Of a stretch of DNA of 64,000 nt, positions 35,110 to 45,958 are shown in pieces (position 1 is the stretch's first letter; every line of letters begins with the position of its first letter). A program made the position numbers and the translations under genes. Where the stretch lies: assembly GCF_033118175.1 (NCBI RefSeq), contig NC_083692.1, positions 11,777,501 to 11,841,500 of the forward strand, read 5' to 3'. The notes under the pieces were generated by a model that saw only the letters and a program-made list of their open reading frames with translations, had not been told where the DNA came from and searched no databases. Origin of the DNA: Dama dama. Taxonomy: Eukaryota > Chordata > Mammalia > Artiodactyla > Cervidae.

Positions 35110-36600
35110 AACTCTCCCATGCAGAACAACGGAATAGGTGAAAAAAATGTAAAAAATTTTACTAAACTATTAGAGATCTACCAACATAGTGGGGAATATA
35201 ATAGTCAAGATCTGGCAAAAATTGACGTTTGGAAGGAAGAGTCCTGCATTTGGGACTCCTCTTCTGTCAAGGCAGTAGCTGATCTGAAAGGAGGTGGCTT
35301 AGAAGTGGACAGGATTAGAGCTGTCAGTAGACCTAAAGAGGCTGGAGGGACCAGAATTGGAGTTCGGGAATCCTCCAGCTTTTGACTGAGACCCCAAAGG
35401 GCGATAACCTAGGAAAATGGTGAACTGAAAGTAAGAGCAGTGATAAATTGAAAATAATTTACAATGCTGATGGGGACAAAAGCCCAGCTTCGAACCATCT
35501 CAGTTCTAACAAATTAAGGCGCTTTGGGTTTCCTGGTGACCTAGGCTGACTCTCTGATAGAAGCAGAACCAAATCCCTTCTGACGGAAGATGTCATTCCA
35601 GAGCTTTAAATTAACTGTACAGTTTTTCTTACGTCTGCCACATGATTAAAAAATACTCAGGCATGAGAAAGTGCAAGGGGCATGAGAAAATGACTGAAAA
35701 CCAAGGGGAAAAAAGAACCAGTAATGAACTATAAAATAACTATGATTAACCTGTTCAAGAAAGTAAGATTGAGAACGTTGACATAGAATTGAAAACTCTA
35801 AAAGATAAAAAATCAAATGAAAATCACAAGGACTTCCCTGGTAGTCCAGTGGCTAAGACTTCATGTTCCTGATGCAGAGGGCCTGGGTTCAATCCCTGGT
35901 CAGAGGACTAGATCCCATGGGCTGCAACTAAAGGTCCCTCATACCTCTACTGGAGATCCTGAATTGCAAGATCAGAGCTCCTGTGTACCCAACTAAGGCT
36001 TCTTGTAACCAGAAGAAAATTAAGGGAAACTGCAAAATATAACCAAAACAAGCAAACAAACAAATTGGGAAAAAGAAGACATCAACAGATGGATTAAGCA
36101 GCAGCTTGTATACATTTGAAGAGAGAATTAATAAATTGAGAGATAGACCAGCAAAATATATTCAAAAAGAAAAATGGGGGAATGAAAGGAGGAGAGGAGA
36201 GCATGGATGACACATGGGATTTGGTAAAACAGTATCACCTGCATGTAGCTGGTTGGAGAGGGAGAGGAGAAGGGAAGAGGGCAGAAGGAATGAGGAGACG
36301 TGGCTGAAGAGTTACAGGACATGAAAGAGATCAGGTTACATATTCCATTATCTCTGTGAGTCAGAAACGGAATAACTACAAATAAGACTACATATAGTCA
36401 TATCATTGTAAAACCATTGATTGACACTCAAAGTCAAAGAGAAAATCTTAAAGATAGCCAGAGCTATAAAGGGCAAGTTACCTTCCAAAAGATGCAGTAA
36501 TTAGAAATGTCAGCTGACTTTGCTTCCAAAAATATTATCAACTTTACTTCAATTAAAAAAAATAAGCTATGAAAAAAGAGGATACTGACATCAGGCTTAG
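35110..36600 (+). repeat. Old L1 5' UTR/ORF1 region, sense, split by a CHR SINE
   Basis: Degraded L1M-type sequence. After the SINE it follows the ORF1 pattern: catcaacagatggattaa, gaagagagaattaataaattgagagatag, aacattgattgacactcaaagtcaaagagaaaatctt, and ttagaaatgtcagctgac. No intact frame. The left edge is uncertain; 35110-35800 is assigned by continuity and partial resemblance only. Confidence 0.6.
35831..36010 (+). repeat. CHR-type SINE inside old L1
   Basis: Sense CHR SINE: acttccctggtagtccagtggctaagactt, gggcctgggttcaatccctggtcag, actagatcccatgggctgcaactaa, ending in the CHR tail aactaaggct. Confidence 0.88.
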
Positions 36601-38214
36601 CTTGAAAAGGTGCAAACAATAAACACAGGAAACGTTGGTAGAACTGGTTCTGTCATTAATTTGTGTTATCTAAAGACATTTTACCATTTTAGTTGCTTTT
36701 TTTCATGTTATAATTTGGATTTGAAGTTTTTAATTTTAACATTGTACAATTTTATTCTCGTCATGGATTACTGATATGCTATTCTAAGTTCTCTGTGTAA
36801 GACCTCTTGTCTACCTATATGTTAATCTTAGTTTTATTTCACTTGTGTGTTAATTACTCTCTAGGTAGACCTTAGTTCTCCCAGGCTTCATCAGTATGTT
36901 TCCTTGGATTGATAGTCTGGGCCCTTCACCTGGTGAATGCTCAGGCAGGATGGTATTGTACACACCCCAATGTAGAGAAGCAGGGAACAGAGGGTATGGA
37001 AATACTAGCTTTATCTTTTTTTTCCAGAAATGAGAGTGGCAATATAAATACATTCTTATAATTCTAACACTGTTCCTTTTAATCCAGGCTATTTTAACCT
37101 TGATTCTCCAGAAGAGCTAAATCTGAACAACCAAAATGGAAAAGCATTTGCTCATTTGTGACTCATATTCTGTTTCAGCTGTGCTCTTCCTTCAGCTGAA
37201 GCTACTTTCTTTCTGCACAGTTTCTCAAGGAAACCAACTCATCCCTCCATAAGTGATGTTCTACCTTTAATTTTGACTGGGTTTAGGAAGCCCTCTCTTT
37301 TCCATCACTTGCTTTATTTTGACATTTTCTTTAAAGAGTTATAGATGACTTGTTTTCTGGATCCATGCATTATTTTTATTAGTATTATTTTTTTATTCAT
37401 CCTTGGCTAAAATGCCTAGACCAGAAGTTTCTCAGCAATTCATGGGATGTGGATCTTCCTTAGGTTTACTCTTTTTCCTTCAGATTTTAGCTGAATCCTC
37501 TTTTCAGATTGATAGCTCTGTACAGCTCTGGATGTTATTCTCAGTATTAAGTGTGTTTTTATTTGTCGTAGCTCTTTAGGTCTAAAAAGATGCCATCTGA
37601 TATCCCCTGCTAGCTAACTCTCTGCTGGTCTGAAGAGAGCATTTGGACAACTGTGATCCTAGTTCATTGTTTGTACTAATAGTCTAACATCTGACCACAT
37701 GGTTTTCTGGGATTTGAAGTCTTTGAATGCGTGAAAGAGATGTTCTGATGCAGGGTTGGGCAGTGCACATTTTTTTCATAACAACAGTCACTCTGACAGC
37801 TGTTCATTTTCCTGTTTGTTACAGATCTGGGACTTCTGAGGGAATGTTTAGAACAGAGGAAAATTTTTTCCCTTCTTTTTCAGATGTGTTGGCCTTTTTA
37901 TGTTTCTAGGCATGGGTGGAACATCCATCTGATTTTGTAAACCCTTGGATAGTAGACATGTCTTTTGCATTCTGGTAATACAAAGATGGAATAGGTGGGG
38001 ACACATGGTATTTAAATCCACGTTAGAGTTGGTTCTTAAAATATTTATGTTTACTGTTTTTATATTTCTATTGACATAACTTAGTTCAGAATTTTCTGTG
38101 ATATAAATTCTCTTTAGGAACACCAATAGTTCAGAAATAGCTTTACAAATCTGTAGAGTATTTGTAAGTTGTTTAAGAAGAATAAATCTCCCTTCATTCT
38201 ATTCTTTAATTTAG

Positions 38215-38341
38215 TTAAAAGAAAGCTTGGAACAATCGATAGGCCAACTGCGGAGTCAACGGTTATCGAGAAACTCAGGAGGGAGAAGTATTTCTGTTAC
38301 AAGTCTGAGTACAAGTGACCTCGATGGTGGCACTGTGACAG
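38215..38341 (+). CDS. CEP128: CEP128 coding exon C (residues 79-120 plus 1 nt)
   Basis: Third coding exon, 127 nt, entered in phase 0 and left in phase 1. The acceptor is ctttaatttag (AG 38213-38214) and the donor is ACAG|gtaaat. It reads LKESLEQSIGQLRSQRLSRN, then a Ser/Thr-rich stretch GGRSISVTSLSTSDLDGG. The first half looks helical and the second half like a flexible linker with many possible phosphorylation sites. The next exon supplies the last two bases of codon 121. It sits at the end of the 19.5 kb intron, where the only matches to the CEP128 reading frame are these 127 nt. Confidence 0.95.
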
Positions 38342-38772
38342 GTAAATTTTTCAGATGTTCTGAAAATCTTTTCTTTCTCTTCTTTGTCTTAAAAATATTC
38401 CTGAAGTACATATTGAAGACATGTAGTATTTAGACAAATGTAACCCATAGTTAAAATCCTACAAATAAGGTGCTAGAAGATACAAAGTTTTTTTTTTTTT
38501 TAAGAAGATACAAAGTTTTATAGTGAATATTTTGAAACATGTTCAATGGGACTTTGATATTCTGTTACTTTGGTTCTTCTCAGGCTCTGTAGACCATGTA
38601 AAGCTTTACCTGACAGAACTTTGATTGAACTGTCTGCCTCCAGTCAAAACAAACACAAATAGGATTTGCTATGTGGTGTACTTTCTAGATTATAAGTCTT
38701 ATCTTAGCGTCATAGTTCTTCAAATGTCTTATTATGAAACAACCTGTGACCGTTGTTAAGAACAGGGGAGTT

Positions 38773-39109
38773 TTTTTTTTTTTGTGGGTGCTATTTTGTG
38801 GGTGTTATTTTTTTTTTTTTCATCTATTTTTATTAGTTGGAGGCTAATTACTTTACAATATTGTAGTGGTTTTTGCCATACATTGACATGAATCAGCCAT
38901 GGATTTACCTGTGTTCCCCATCCCATTACCCCCTCCCGCTTCCCTCCCCATCCCATCCCTCTGGGTCTTCCCAGTGCACCAGCCCTGAGCACTTGTCTCA
39001 TGCATCCAACCTGGGCTGGTGATCTGTTTCACACTTGATAATATACATGTTTCAATGCTATTCTCTCAGATTATCTCACCCTCGCCTTCTCCCACAGAGT
39101 CCAAAAGTC
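38773..39109 (-). mobile_element. Ruminant L1 3' end with perfect 15-bp TSD
   Basis: Poly(T) at the left followed by the reversed L1 3' UTR: attagttggaggctaattactttacaatattg, gacatgaatcagccatgg, cccatccctctgggtcttcc, tgtttcaatgctattctctc. The flanks aagaacaggggagtt at 38758-38772 and 39110-39124 are identical. Young-looking, 5'-truncated, antisense to CEP128 and 431 bp downstream of exon C. Confidence 0.94.
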
Positions 39110-39220
39110 AAGAACAGGGGAGTTGTATCCTTTCTGTGCAGCTAGATTTCAGTCGCTGCACAAAAGGTGATAATGCTTAGTTTGCCTCTAATTAACCTTA
39201 CCTATACTTTGCTATAAGTG

Positions 39221-39330
39221 GCACCACACTCTAGTATTCTTGCCTGGAAAATCCCATGGACTGAGGAGCCTGGTGGTTTACAGTCCATGGGGTCACAAGG
39301 GTCAGGATAGCTGAGTGACTGAGCATACAT
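39221..39330 (+). repeat. Bov-tA SINE, 3' half only
   Basis: ctagtattcttgcctggaaaatcccatgg to gggtcacaagggtcaggatagctgagtgactg. The head and middle are absent. Confidence 0.88.
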
Positions 39331-39922
39331 ATCCTTTCCTACAGCACTGAGGTTCATGTTTGAATAGCGAAAACTTGTAAAAGTTTGCAGTGGAGAGAGG
39401 CAATTAGACTGAACTTCAGTAGCTTGCACTGTTAATATTGCTATTGGTCATGATAATGACCCAAAATCACAGTCAGCTATTTTTCTTTATGTAGTTTAGT
39501 TCATTTATACTGATTTGTAAACACCATTCAGATTTTAGATAATTTGTTGTTTGAAAATTTCTGTTTTATTAATATTATTTTGGGGAATCATAGAAGTTAT
39601 TTTTATAGCAACTTACTATTTTTATGTAAGAGAAAATATTCTATCACTTCCTTGAAAATTACAGCCAATTAGAATTTTTGATGTGTTCTATTTTCAGGTC
39701 ACTTCAGTTGTTCATTTTATCTGCTTTAAGAGCAAGTTAAATGCCAATTTTGTGGAATTTTATGGCCATAGCAAGTTTTGTTTGTGATTATCTATGGGAA
39801 ATAGTGTGGGTTAAGTTCATATGTGTATATCCATGTCTATTATGTATTTCCTGAGTGAAAGTTTAGATTGTTTGTTCTTATATAGTTTTTTTAATCCTTT
39901 CTCTTTTCTTTCTTCTGCAAAG

Positions 39923-40041
39923 AGAGCTACCGCTTTCAACCTACCTCGCCTCTCAAGGACTATGGGGATCAACAGGGTATTAAACGAAATAAGTCCAGAA
40001 CTGGTGTCCGATTTGTTCCGGACACTGATGACGTGGGCCAG
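39923..40041 (+). CDS. CEP128: CEP128 coding exon D (residues 121-160)
   Basis: Fourth coding exon, 119 nt, phase 1 in and phase 0 out. The acceptor follows ttctttcttctgcaaag (AG 39921-39922); the donor is CAG|gtactt at 40042. With the carried G it reads ESYRFQPTSPLKDYGDQQGI then KRNKSRTGVRFVPDTDDVGQ. The blocks TSPLKDYGD and SRTGVRF are conserved CEP128 signatures; the rest varies between mammals. Two more AG dinucleotides lie immediately after the acceptor (39923-39926). Either would shift the frame, so the first AG is the one that keeps the protein. Basic and Pro/Ser-rich, probably unstructured. Confidence 0.95.
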
Positions 40042-40809
40042 GTACTTTGTTCCCATTCTGTAGTCTGTATTCTTCCCATTTCTGTTTAAATGACTAACAC
40101 TTGAATTTTGTGGCTGTGTTTTAACTGTTTGATCATCACTAACTTTGTACCGAATTTTTAACGGAGTAAGCTATTTTATTTCAGTCTGTTGGTTACCGTT
40201 ATACATTTGTTTTGAACTTGTTATGGAAGGTTATATTTTGTTTTGTTCCCTTGCGCAGGTGGCTCACTGTTCTGGAAGCTCTGCTGTGTCAGCTACTTTC
40301 TATGAGCAAATTAGTCTTTTTGTGGTTAACCTGTTGATTTTTTCCATAATTTTTTTCTTATTGTTGAATCATTGATGGAGCCATTTTCTATGAAATAGAA
40401 ATTCTAAACTTTTTCTATGTATTCATGAAAGATTTTGAAAGTATTAGTTCTATGGATATACTTTTTTTGCTTTAAACGTCTCTGCAAGATCTGAAAGGTT
40501 TTGTTGTTGTTGCTTTGGGTTGCTAAATTAATAATGGCTAGGAGATATTGCTGACTTTGACATCTTTGTTTTGGTAGTTTTAAGATTGAGAGCTCACAGT
40601 TTTTTAGGATACTCCTCTGTATTTTGTGCTTCTTACAGCATAAGATAAAAAGATAAAAGGACTAAGTCTGTTAGAAGACACCTTGTAGAAACTTTTCCTT
40701 GACTATTATTTTTTGGTAGTTGCAACTGACTAGTAGTGTTGGTTATGTGATTAAACCTAGAGCAGAGAACAACATCCTAACATTGCTCACTCTTTCATTT
40801 TATTTATTC

Positions 40810-41460
40810 AGTGCTTCTGTCCTGGAACAGTGCTTGTACTTGGAAACAGTGATGAGCAAAAACCTTGCCTTTTCATGGAGCTTACAATTTAGAGGGGGAG
40901 CTAAATGCTAATCAAAAAGTATGTAAATACACCCAAAATTGCAATCTGAGATGCATGCTGTAACAGAAAAAAGCCTAGGGCTGTGGGAGTATTCTGTAGA
41001 GGAACCTACTCCAGTCGGGAAAGGCTTCCCAAAGAAAGGCTGATTAAGCTGAGATCCGAAAGTTGATTAAGAGTCATTTGAGGTACAACAGATAGCTTGG
41101 CAGGAGGGAAGAGAGCAGCTGTATGTAATTTACAGAAGGCCACGTGGCTAAAGAAGTATGAAACTGACACTGTGTGCAGCCATGTAAGAGGGGGACAATA
41201 ATTTTGAAAAAAATCGCCCTGGCTCCAGTGTAGAAAATGAAGTCAGTGTGGACCAACCAACATGAAAGATGCTGCTGTGTTCTGGGTGTGAGCTGATGGT
41301 CACTTGGATGAAGGTAGATGGAGTTGGAAAGAGGGCGGTAGATTTAAAAATTATTTGGTGGATAAAATGAAAGATCTTGAAGATCGGATGACCATTTGGG
41401 AAGGGTGCGAATAAGTGTAAAGGAGGGGTCAAAGATGGTCCTGAGATTCTGCTTTGCAAA
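40810..41460 (+). repeat. Old L2 LINE segment
   Basis: Follows L2 3' order: cagtgatgagcaaaaacc, catggagcttacaatttagagg, gggaaaggcttcccaaagaaagg, ctgagatccgaaagttgattaag, ggctaaagaagtatg, tggatgaaggtagatggagttgg, ggtcctgagattctgc. Heavily diverged. Confidence 0.65.
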
Positions 41461-41774
41461 ACTGGAAAATCCTGATGGTAAAGCCTAAGTGAATGGTCTG
41501 CTGCTCATCAGCTGTGTTAGCTCTGCTCCTTTCACTAGCTGTTCCTTGTTTCAGTCCGCGTCTTAGGTGACCTGTAGCTCCATGTGACTGTGCACTTGCC
41601 TAGTGCCCCAGTGCAGTGTTTGTGCTTCTGTTTGCATATCTGTCTCTTAGGTTAAATTCTGAGCCATTTTCCCCCTGGCACAGTTGCTGGCACTTATTAT
41701 CTGCTGGCACTGCATTATCAGTGTGCATTTGTTGAAAAAATCAATTTGGTATTTCTGCAAGTCTGCATAGCTTA

Positions 41775-42270
41775 CTTTTTTGTTATAAAGTATAGCCTAC
41801 ACATATGTGTATAGCATACCTATTTACCATTAAAAGTACAATAATGTGAAAAATCCATGTAACCACCACCCAGACCAAGAAATAGAGGATTATAATACAC
41901 CCGAAACTTCTTACACACTCCTCCCTTCCCCAAGGGCTATCAACTATTTTGCTTTCTGTATTAATCATTCTCTTGATTTTTAAAAACACCATTTTTACTA
42001 CTTGTATCTTATTTAGTATTGCCTGCGTTAACCTTTATATAGGTGGAATAATGCAGTATGTATTTTCTAACTTGCCTTTTTCATTTGATGTTTTGTTTTT
42101 GAAGTGTAGATAGGTTTGATCATTTCATTTTCAGTGCTGTGTGATACTCCACCGGAAGACTATATTGCAGTTTGTCTCCATTCCATTCTTAATGGACGTT
42201 TGTTTTCAGTGTTTTCATCATGAACAGTGCTGCTCCACACATTCTTGTTCATGGTTCCTGGTGCATGTGG
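41775..42270 (-). repeat. Old L1M 3' region
   Basis: Antisense pattern: atgtgaaaaatccatgtaaccacc, acccagaccaagaaatagagg, gtggaataatgcagtatg, ttttcatcatgaacagtgctgct. Typical of ancient L1M 3' UTRs. Confidence 0.65.
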
Positions 42271-42739
42271 GCAAGGTTTTCTTGACAACATGGGTTGGCA
42301 CACTGAGGCACATGGTCTAGTTGAATAAAACTTTACCGTAGCACAGTCATGCTCATTTGTTTAATGGCTGCTTTTGTGCTGTAATCGCAGAGCTGAGTAA
42401 TCATGACAGACACCATATAGCCCGAGAGCCTGAAATAATTGCTACTGTACTGTTTACAGAAAAAGTTTCTGAACCACTTTTCCAGAGTGTCTGTCAAGAG
42501 TGAAATATTGCATTATAGAGCATGTAATGGTTAATGTTACATATAGTTTTAAAAACTTTTCTTTGGGAAAGAATATTTTGTATCTTTTAGAATAGACATT
42601 TGTTTTATTGTGTCTTGATAACATTATAAAAATTTGTGTATTGTTGCAAAGGACAAGTTCACCTGTCTTACTGTCAATGAATCTTCATGGAAGAATTCAA
42701 CAGAATCCTAAATGGATAACTTTGTTTTGCTTTTTTTAG

Positions 42740-42831
42740 TTTCATGCTTTTCATCAGTCCCTCCGAGACCTCAGCAGTGAACAAGTTCGCCTTGGAGATG
42801 ATTTCAACCGGGAACTTGCCAGAAGAAGCCG
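42740..42831 (+). CDS. CEP128: CEP128 coding exon E (residues 161-190 plus 2 nt)
   Basis: Fifth coding exon, 92 nt, phase 0 in and phase 2 out. The acceptor is a T-run then AG at 42738-42739; the donor is CCG|gtaaaa. It reads FHAFHQSLRDLSSEQVRLGD then DFNRELARRS. The block FHQSLRDLSSEQ.RLGDDFNREL is one of the most conserved parts of the CEP128 N-terminus, and its heptad-like spacing suggests the coiled coil begins here. The split Arg codon (CG|G) is completed by exon F. Confidence 0.95.
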
Positions 42832-43131
42832 GTAAAAGCCGAAAATGATTTTTGTTGAGGAATTAATTGTCAGGAGAATAAAACAGGTTCTGTAGTTGAC
42901 ATGTTTACATGAGTTTACAAAAGAAGTACTGTGTTTTTATACTTGTATTTTAAAGTGTATAAGCAGAACAGTTCAAAACTCTTTGAATTTGCAATATATC
43001 ATGACTCAGTGTTAGACAAGTTAATTTCATACTTTTAAAAACATTTTAATTTACTACAATGGAATGCTGGCATTGTGGAGAGATGTTGTTAGATATTAGT
43101 CAAGAGGTAAATATGCCAACATTGGGTTGGC

Positions 43132-43201
43132 TAAAATGTCCATTTGGGTTTTTCTGTAGTATCTTATGGAAGAACTCGAATGAACTTTTCGGCTAAGCCA
43201 G
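43132..43201. mobile_element. Short mariner-type MITE
   Basis: About 70-bp palindromic element: ttgggttggctaaaatgtcc at one end and cttttcggctaagcca near the other, with arms gggtttttctgtag and cttatggaagaactcg. Related to the element at 13642-13716 but diverged differently. Confidence 0.75.
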
Positions 43202-43485
43202 TGCATTGGAGAGAGTGCCCGGGACCACCTGACTGGCATTGGTGCAAATGTGATGCAGCGTTCATCCATGGGCACAAGCCCTTGTAGAGTCAGACTTCTT
43301 AGCTTTCAGTTGAAATCTTCAAAGGCCAGTTGTTTACATCTGCCCAGTTTTTACAATTTTGTCAATTCTGGTTTGTCCCAAGAAGTATCACTTTATTTAA
43401 GATTTCTTCTCTGTCTTTATTTTCATCATAAGTAGTAACAGTTGGCTTTCATTTAGAAGCCATATTTTCTTGCTCTTTTTAAATT

Positions 43486-43695
43486 TATTTTTAATTGGAG
43501 GATAATTGCTTTACAATATTATATTGATTTCTGCCATATATTAACATGAATCAGCCATAAGTATACATATATCCCCTTTATGAACCTCCTTCCCACATCC
43601 CACCCCATCCCACCCCTCTTGGTTATCACAGAGCACTGGATTTGAGCTCCCTGCATCATATAGCAAATTCCCACTGGCTGTCTAGAGGCCATAAT
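43486..43695 (-). repeat. Ruminant L1 3' fragment
   Basis: taattggaggataattgctttacaatatt, aacatgaatcagccataagtatacatatatcccc, ccaccccatcccacccctc, gcaaattcccactggctgtct: the reversed L1 3' UTR. Confidence 0.88.
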
Positions 43696-44123
43696 TTTCA
43701 AGGAACAAACATTTTATCCCATTGCAAAAGTCACAATCTGTATAGAGCAATGATTAGGGAGAAAAAAGTTAATTGAAATTCATTTACCAAGTTCACTTGC
43801 TAACTCCTATTCTAGCTAATGAAATCATTCAGCATGCCAATTTTATGTTGCTATAGCAAAAAGAGTGAAAGCTATAAATGTTAAATCTCTGCATGTCAAC
43901 TGTAGTCTGCGTAACTTTTCTTCTTCTCTATAAGGAAGGCAGGAAATTTAGTAATAAGAATTGAAGACCTTACTGTTATGCTTATTACTACTACCACCAG
44001 TAAATGGTATTGCACACTTATTTCATGTCAGGTAGATTTAGGTTTATTTCTTAAAACAATTTTAATGAAGTGGTAATTATTGTTTTCCCCAGTTTGAAAT
44101 ACAGAAGATTGGTGGGTAGGTGA

Positions 44124-44328
44124 AAGTGTTAGCTGCTCAGTCGTGCCCGACTATTTTGCGACCCCATGGACTGTAGCCCACCAGGCTCCTCTGTCCCTGG
44201 GATTCTCCAGGCAAGAACACTGGAGTGGGTTGCCATTTCCTCCTGCAGGGGATCTTCCCTACCCAGGGATTGAATCTGGTCTCCTGCATTGCAGGCTTCT
44301 TTACTGTCTGAGCCACCAAGGAAGGTCG
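44124..44328 (-). mobile_element. Bov-tA SINE with 10-bp TSD
   Basis: Reverse Bov-tA bounded by gggtaggtga at 44114-44123 and 44329-44338. Full length and close to consensus. Confidence 0.94.
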
Positions 44329-44339
44329 GGGTAGGTGAG

Positions 44340-44640
44340 ACTTAGAAACTAAGAGTTTGGCCTTGGATACGTTAGGTTTCAGATACCTGTGAGACACCCA
44401 AGTGGAAACAAAAAATGCAGCCAGACTTTTACTCTGGAACTCAAGGGAAAAGCCGCCATTAGAGAAATTTAAGAGTGGTCAGCATATAGAAGTGGTATTT
44501 GGAACTATGATAATGGATGATATCCAGAGGGAACCTGTAGGGAGAGCGTTAAGGACAGGAGTTCTGGGAGTTCCGATATTTAAAAGCCATATAAAAAGAA
44601 GAGCTTGCCTGAGGGCAAGAGCTAGTCAGGGATGGGAAAT
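44340..44640 (+). repeat. Old L2 LINE segment
   Basis: ggtttcagatacctgtgagacacccaagtgga, ctctggaactcaaggga, gtcagcatatagaagtggtatttgg, ggcaagagctag follow an L2 3' region in sense. It may extend to about 45500 in weaker form. The 94-codon frame at 44402-44686 is a translation of it. Confidence 0.65.
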
Positions 44641-45621
44641 CCAGCAGCACATGGAACCACAAAAGCCCAGAAAGAGGTGCAATTAAAAAAGTCTGTCACT
44701 TAAGATAGCTGCTTTCTGAGGAAATTACTAAGGGCATACAAGTGAAATAAGCTAACAGTTAAGAGAAAGGAAGATACAGGTTATAAGAAATAGTAAAACT
44801 TACCAAGCACTTCAGTGAAAGTAATTCCCACTGTGATAGCCATATAGCTGGTCCAGGAATTAATCACTGAATTAGAGCAGGAAGTAAGTAGCCTTTGAGA
44901 CGAATGTAGTCAGGAAGAATGGCATAAATTCTTAAAAGATGATTCAATAATAAGTGGGAGAAAGATATCAATGATGTATTAATAAGGTCAAAAGATAATG
45001 GGAAAGTAGAAAAAAACAAAAGCACAGGGAAATTAGTGATCCAGGTAGGAAGCTGACTAAAATATGAGCATGATAGAATGTAAGGAGAAAAGTATTAATT
45101 CTCTATAGTGAAGTAGTTCATAATGGATATAAATATATTAAGTAGGTTATACAGGTGACTAATAAAAGAACTGAAGATAGTAATAAGTTTATCTGAAAAC
45201 AGAGAGCAGTGTTAGTGAGTTAAATATTTCAAAACAGAGTTGAAAATATCTAGAGTTGAAAATGTTGGCAGTAATCAGCAAAAGAATTAAGAATGTGTTA
45301 GGCGAGCATGGTTGCCAGTGGGGATTGGAACCAGATAAATGGGAGAGAGAAAGGGCTCTGCTTTTCTTTGTAAGTTTCCTGTATGATCGATTATTTGTCA
45401 TGTGTGTTATTAATTTGATGGGAAAGAGGTAATGGGAGATAAATCAGTGAGGGCAGAGTTTGTACAGTAATCTCAAATGTAATTTGATGATGAATTGCTG
45501 GAGAGGATGTGAGATCAAGAGTTTTGTCCTCCTTACCTCTTTCATTCTTCTTTATTTAAATTGAGAATTATAGCCTATTTTTTTTTTTTTTTTAAGTGAA
45601 GGTGGTGATGTAGTATAGCAT

Positions 45622-45785
45622 TATTTCTCAAAATGTAGTCCCCAGACAGGCAGTATCAGCATCACCTAGGAATCTGTAGGAATGCCTTCTTGGGCTCCAA
45701 TGCAGACCTACTGATAGATACTGTGTAACACGTCCTCCAGGTGATTCATATGTTCGCTAACCTCTGAGACCCACTGCCTCAGAGT
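45622..45785. repeat. MER20-like hAT DNA transposon remnant
   Basis: tttctcaaaatgtagtccccagacaggcagtatcagcatcacctagg at the left and cctccaggtgattcatatg with gagacccactg at the right match the MER20/hAT-Charlie pattern. It ends about 100 bp before exon F. Confidence 0.65.
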
Positions 45786-45885
45786 ATTATGTAATATCAT
45801 ATTGTGATGTTGTAAGTTTCATGAATTATGTACATTTTCTCAAATAGCCGACTTAAATTTTTTTTGTTGTTGTTTGTTTGCCTAG

Positions 45886-45958
45886 GTCGGATGCTGCAAC
45901 AAGAAGGGCTTTGGAAGAACTGACTGAAAAACTTAATGAAGCGCAAAAACAAGATGTG
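45886..45958 (+). CDS. CEP128: CEP128 coding exon F (residues 191-215)
   Basis: Sixth and last coding exon visible, 73 nt, phase 2 in and phase 0 out. The acceptor is tttgcctag (AG 45884-45885); the chosen donor is GTG|gtgaga at 45959. It reads (R)SDAATRRALEELTEKLNEA then QKQDV, a clear coiled-coil heptad pattern and a CEP128 signature. The donor was chosen because gtgaga fits the consensus better than the GT two bases earlier, and because it leaves phase 0, where the family continues with another Val. No following exon was found in the remaining 18 kb, so the next intron leaves the window. Confidence 0.94.

Larger units (their letters stand above)
18739..38214 (+). other. CEP128: CEP128 intron between exons B and C (19,476 bp)
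   Basis: GT-AG intron with most of the transposon content of the window: a CHR SINE with a solo ERV LTR, L1 copies, BovB copies, a Tigger-like element, Bov-tA and BOV-A2 SINEs and an old L1 ORF1 segment, each listed separately. Stretches with nothing recognisable include about 20400-21230, 21455-22040, 26200-26770, 26980-27800, 28360-29600, 29820-30860, 31480-31825, 32130-32380, 34290-34820 and 36620-38200. No further CEP128 exon is needed, because exons B and C join in frame. Confidence 0.85.
38342..39922 (+). other. CEP128: CEP128 intron between exons C and D (1,581 bp)
   Basis: GT-AG intron. It contains a 3'-end L1 with a perfect 15-bp target duplication (38773-39109) and a truncated Bov-tA (39221-39330). 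The rest, about 38345-38755 and 39335-39900, is AT-rich with no recognised feature. Confidence 0.85.
40042..42739 (+). other. CEP128: CEP128 intron between exons D and E (2,698 bp)
   Basis: GT-AG intron. The centre is an old L2 piece (about 40810-41460) followed by an old L1 3' end in antisense (about 41775-42270). Nothing recognised at 40045-40800, 41465-41770 or 42280-42735. Confidence 0.85.
42832..45885 (+). other. CEP128: CEP128 intron between exons E and F (3,054 bp)
   Basis: GT-AG intron. It carries a short mariner-type MITE (43132-43201), an L1 3' fragment (43486-43695), a Bov-tA (44124-44328), an old L2 segment (from about 44340) and a hAT/MER20-like piece (45622-45785). 42835-43130 and 43700-44050 show nothing I recognise. 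Confidence 0.85.
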
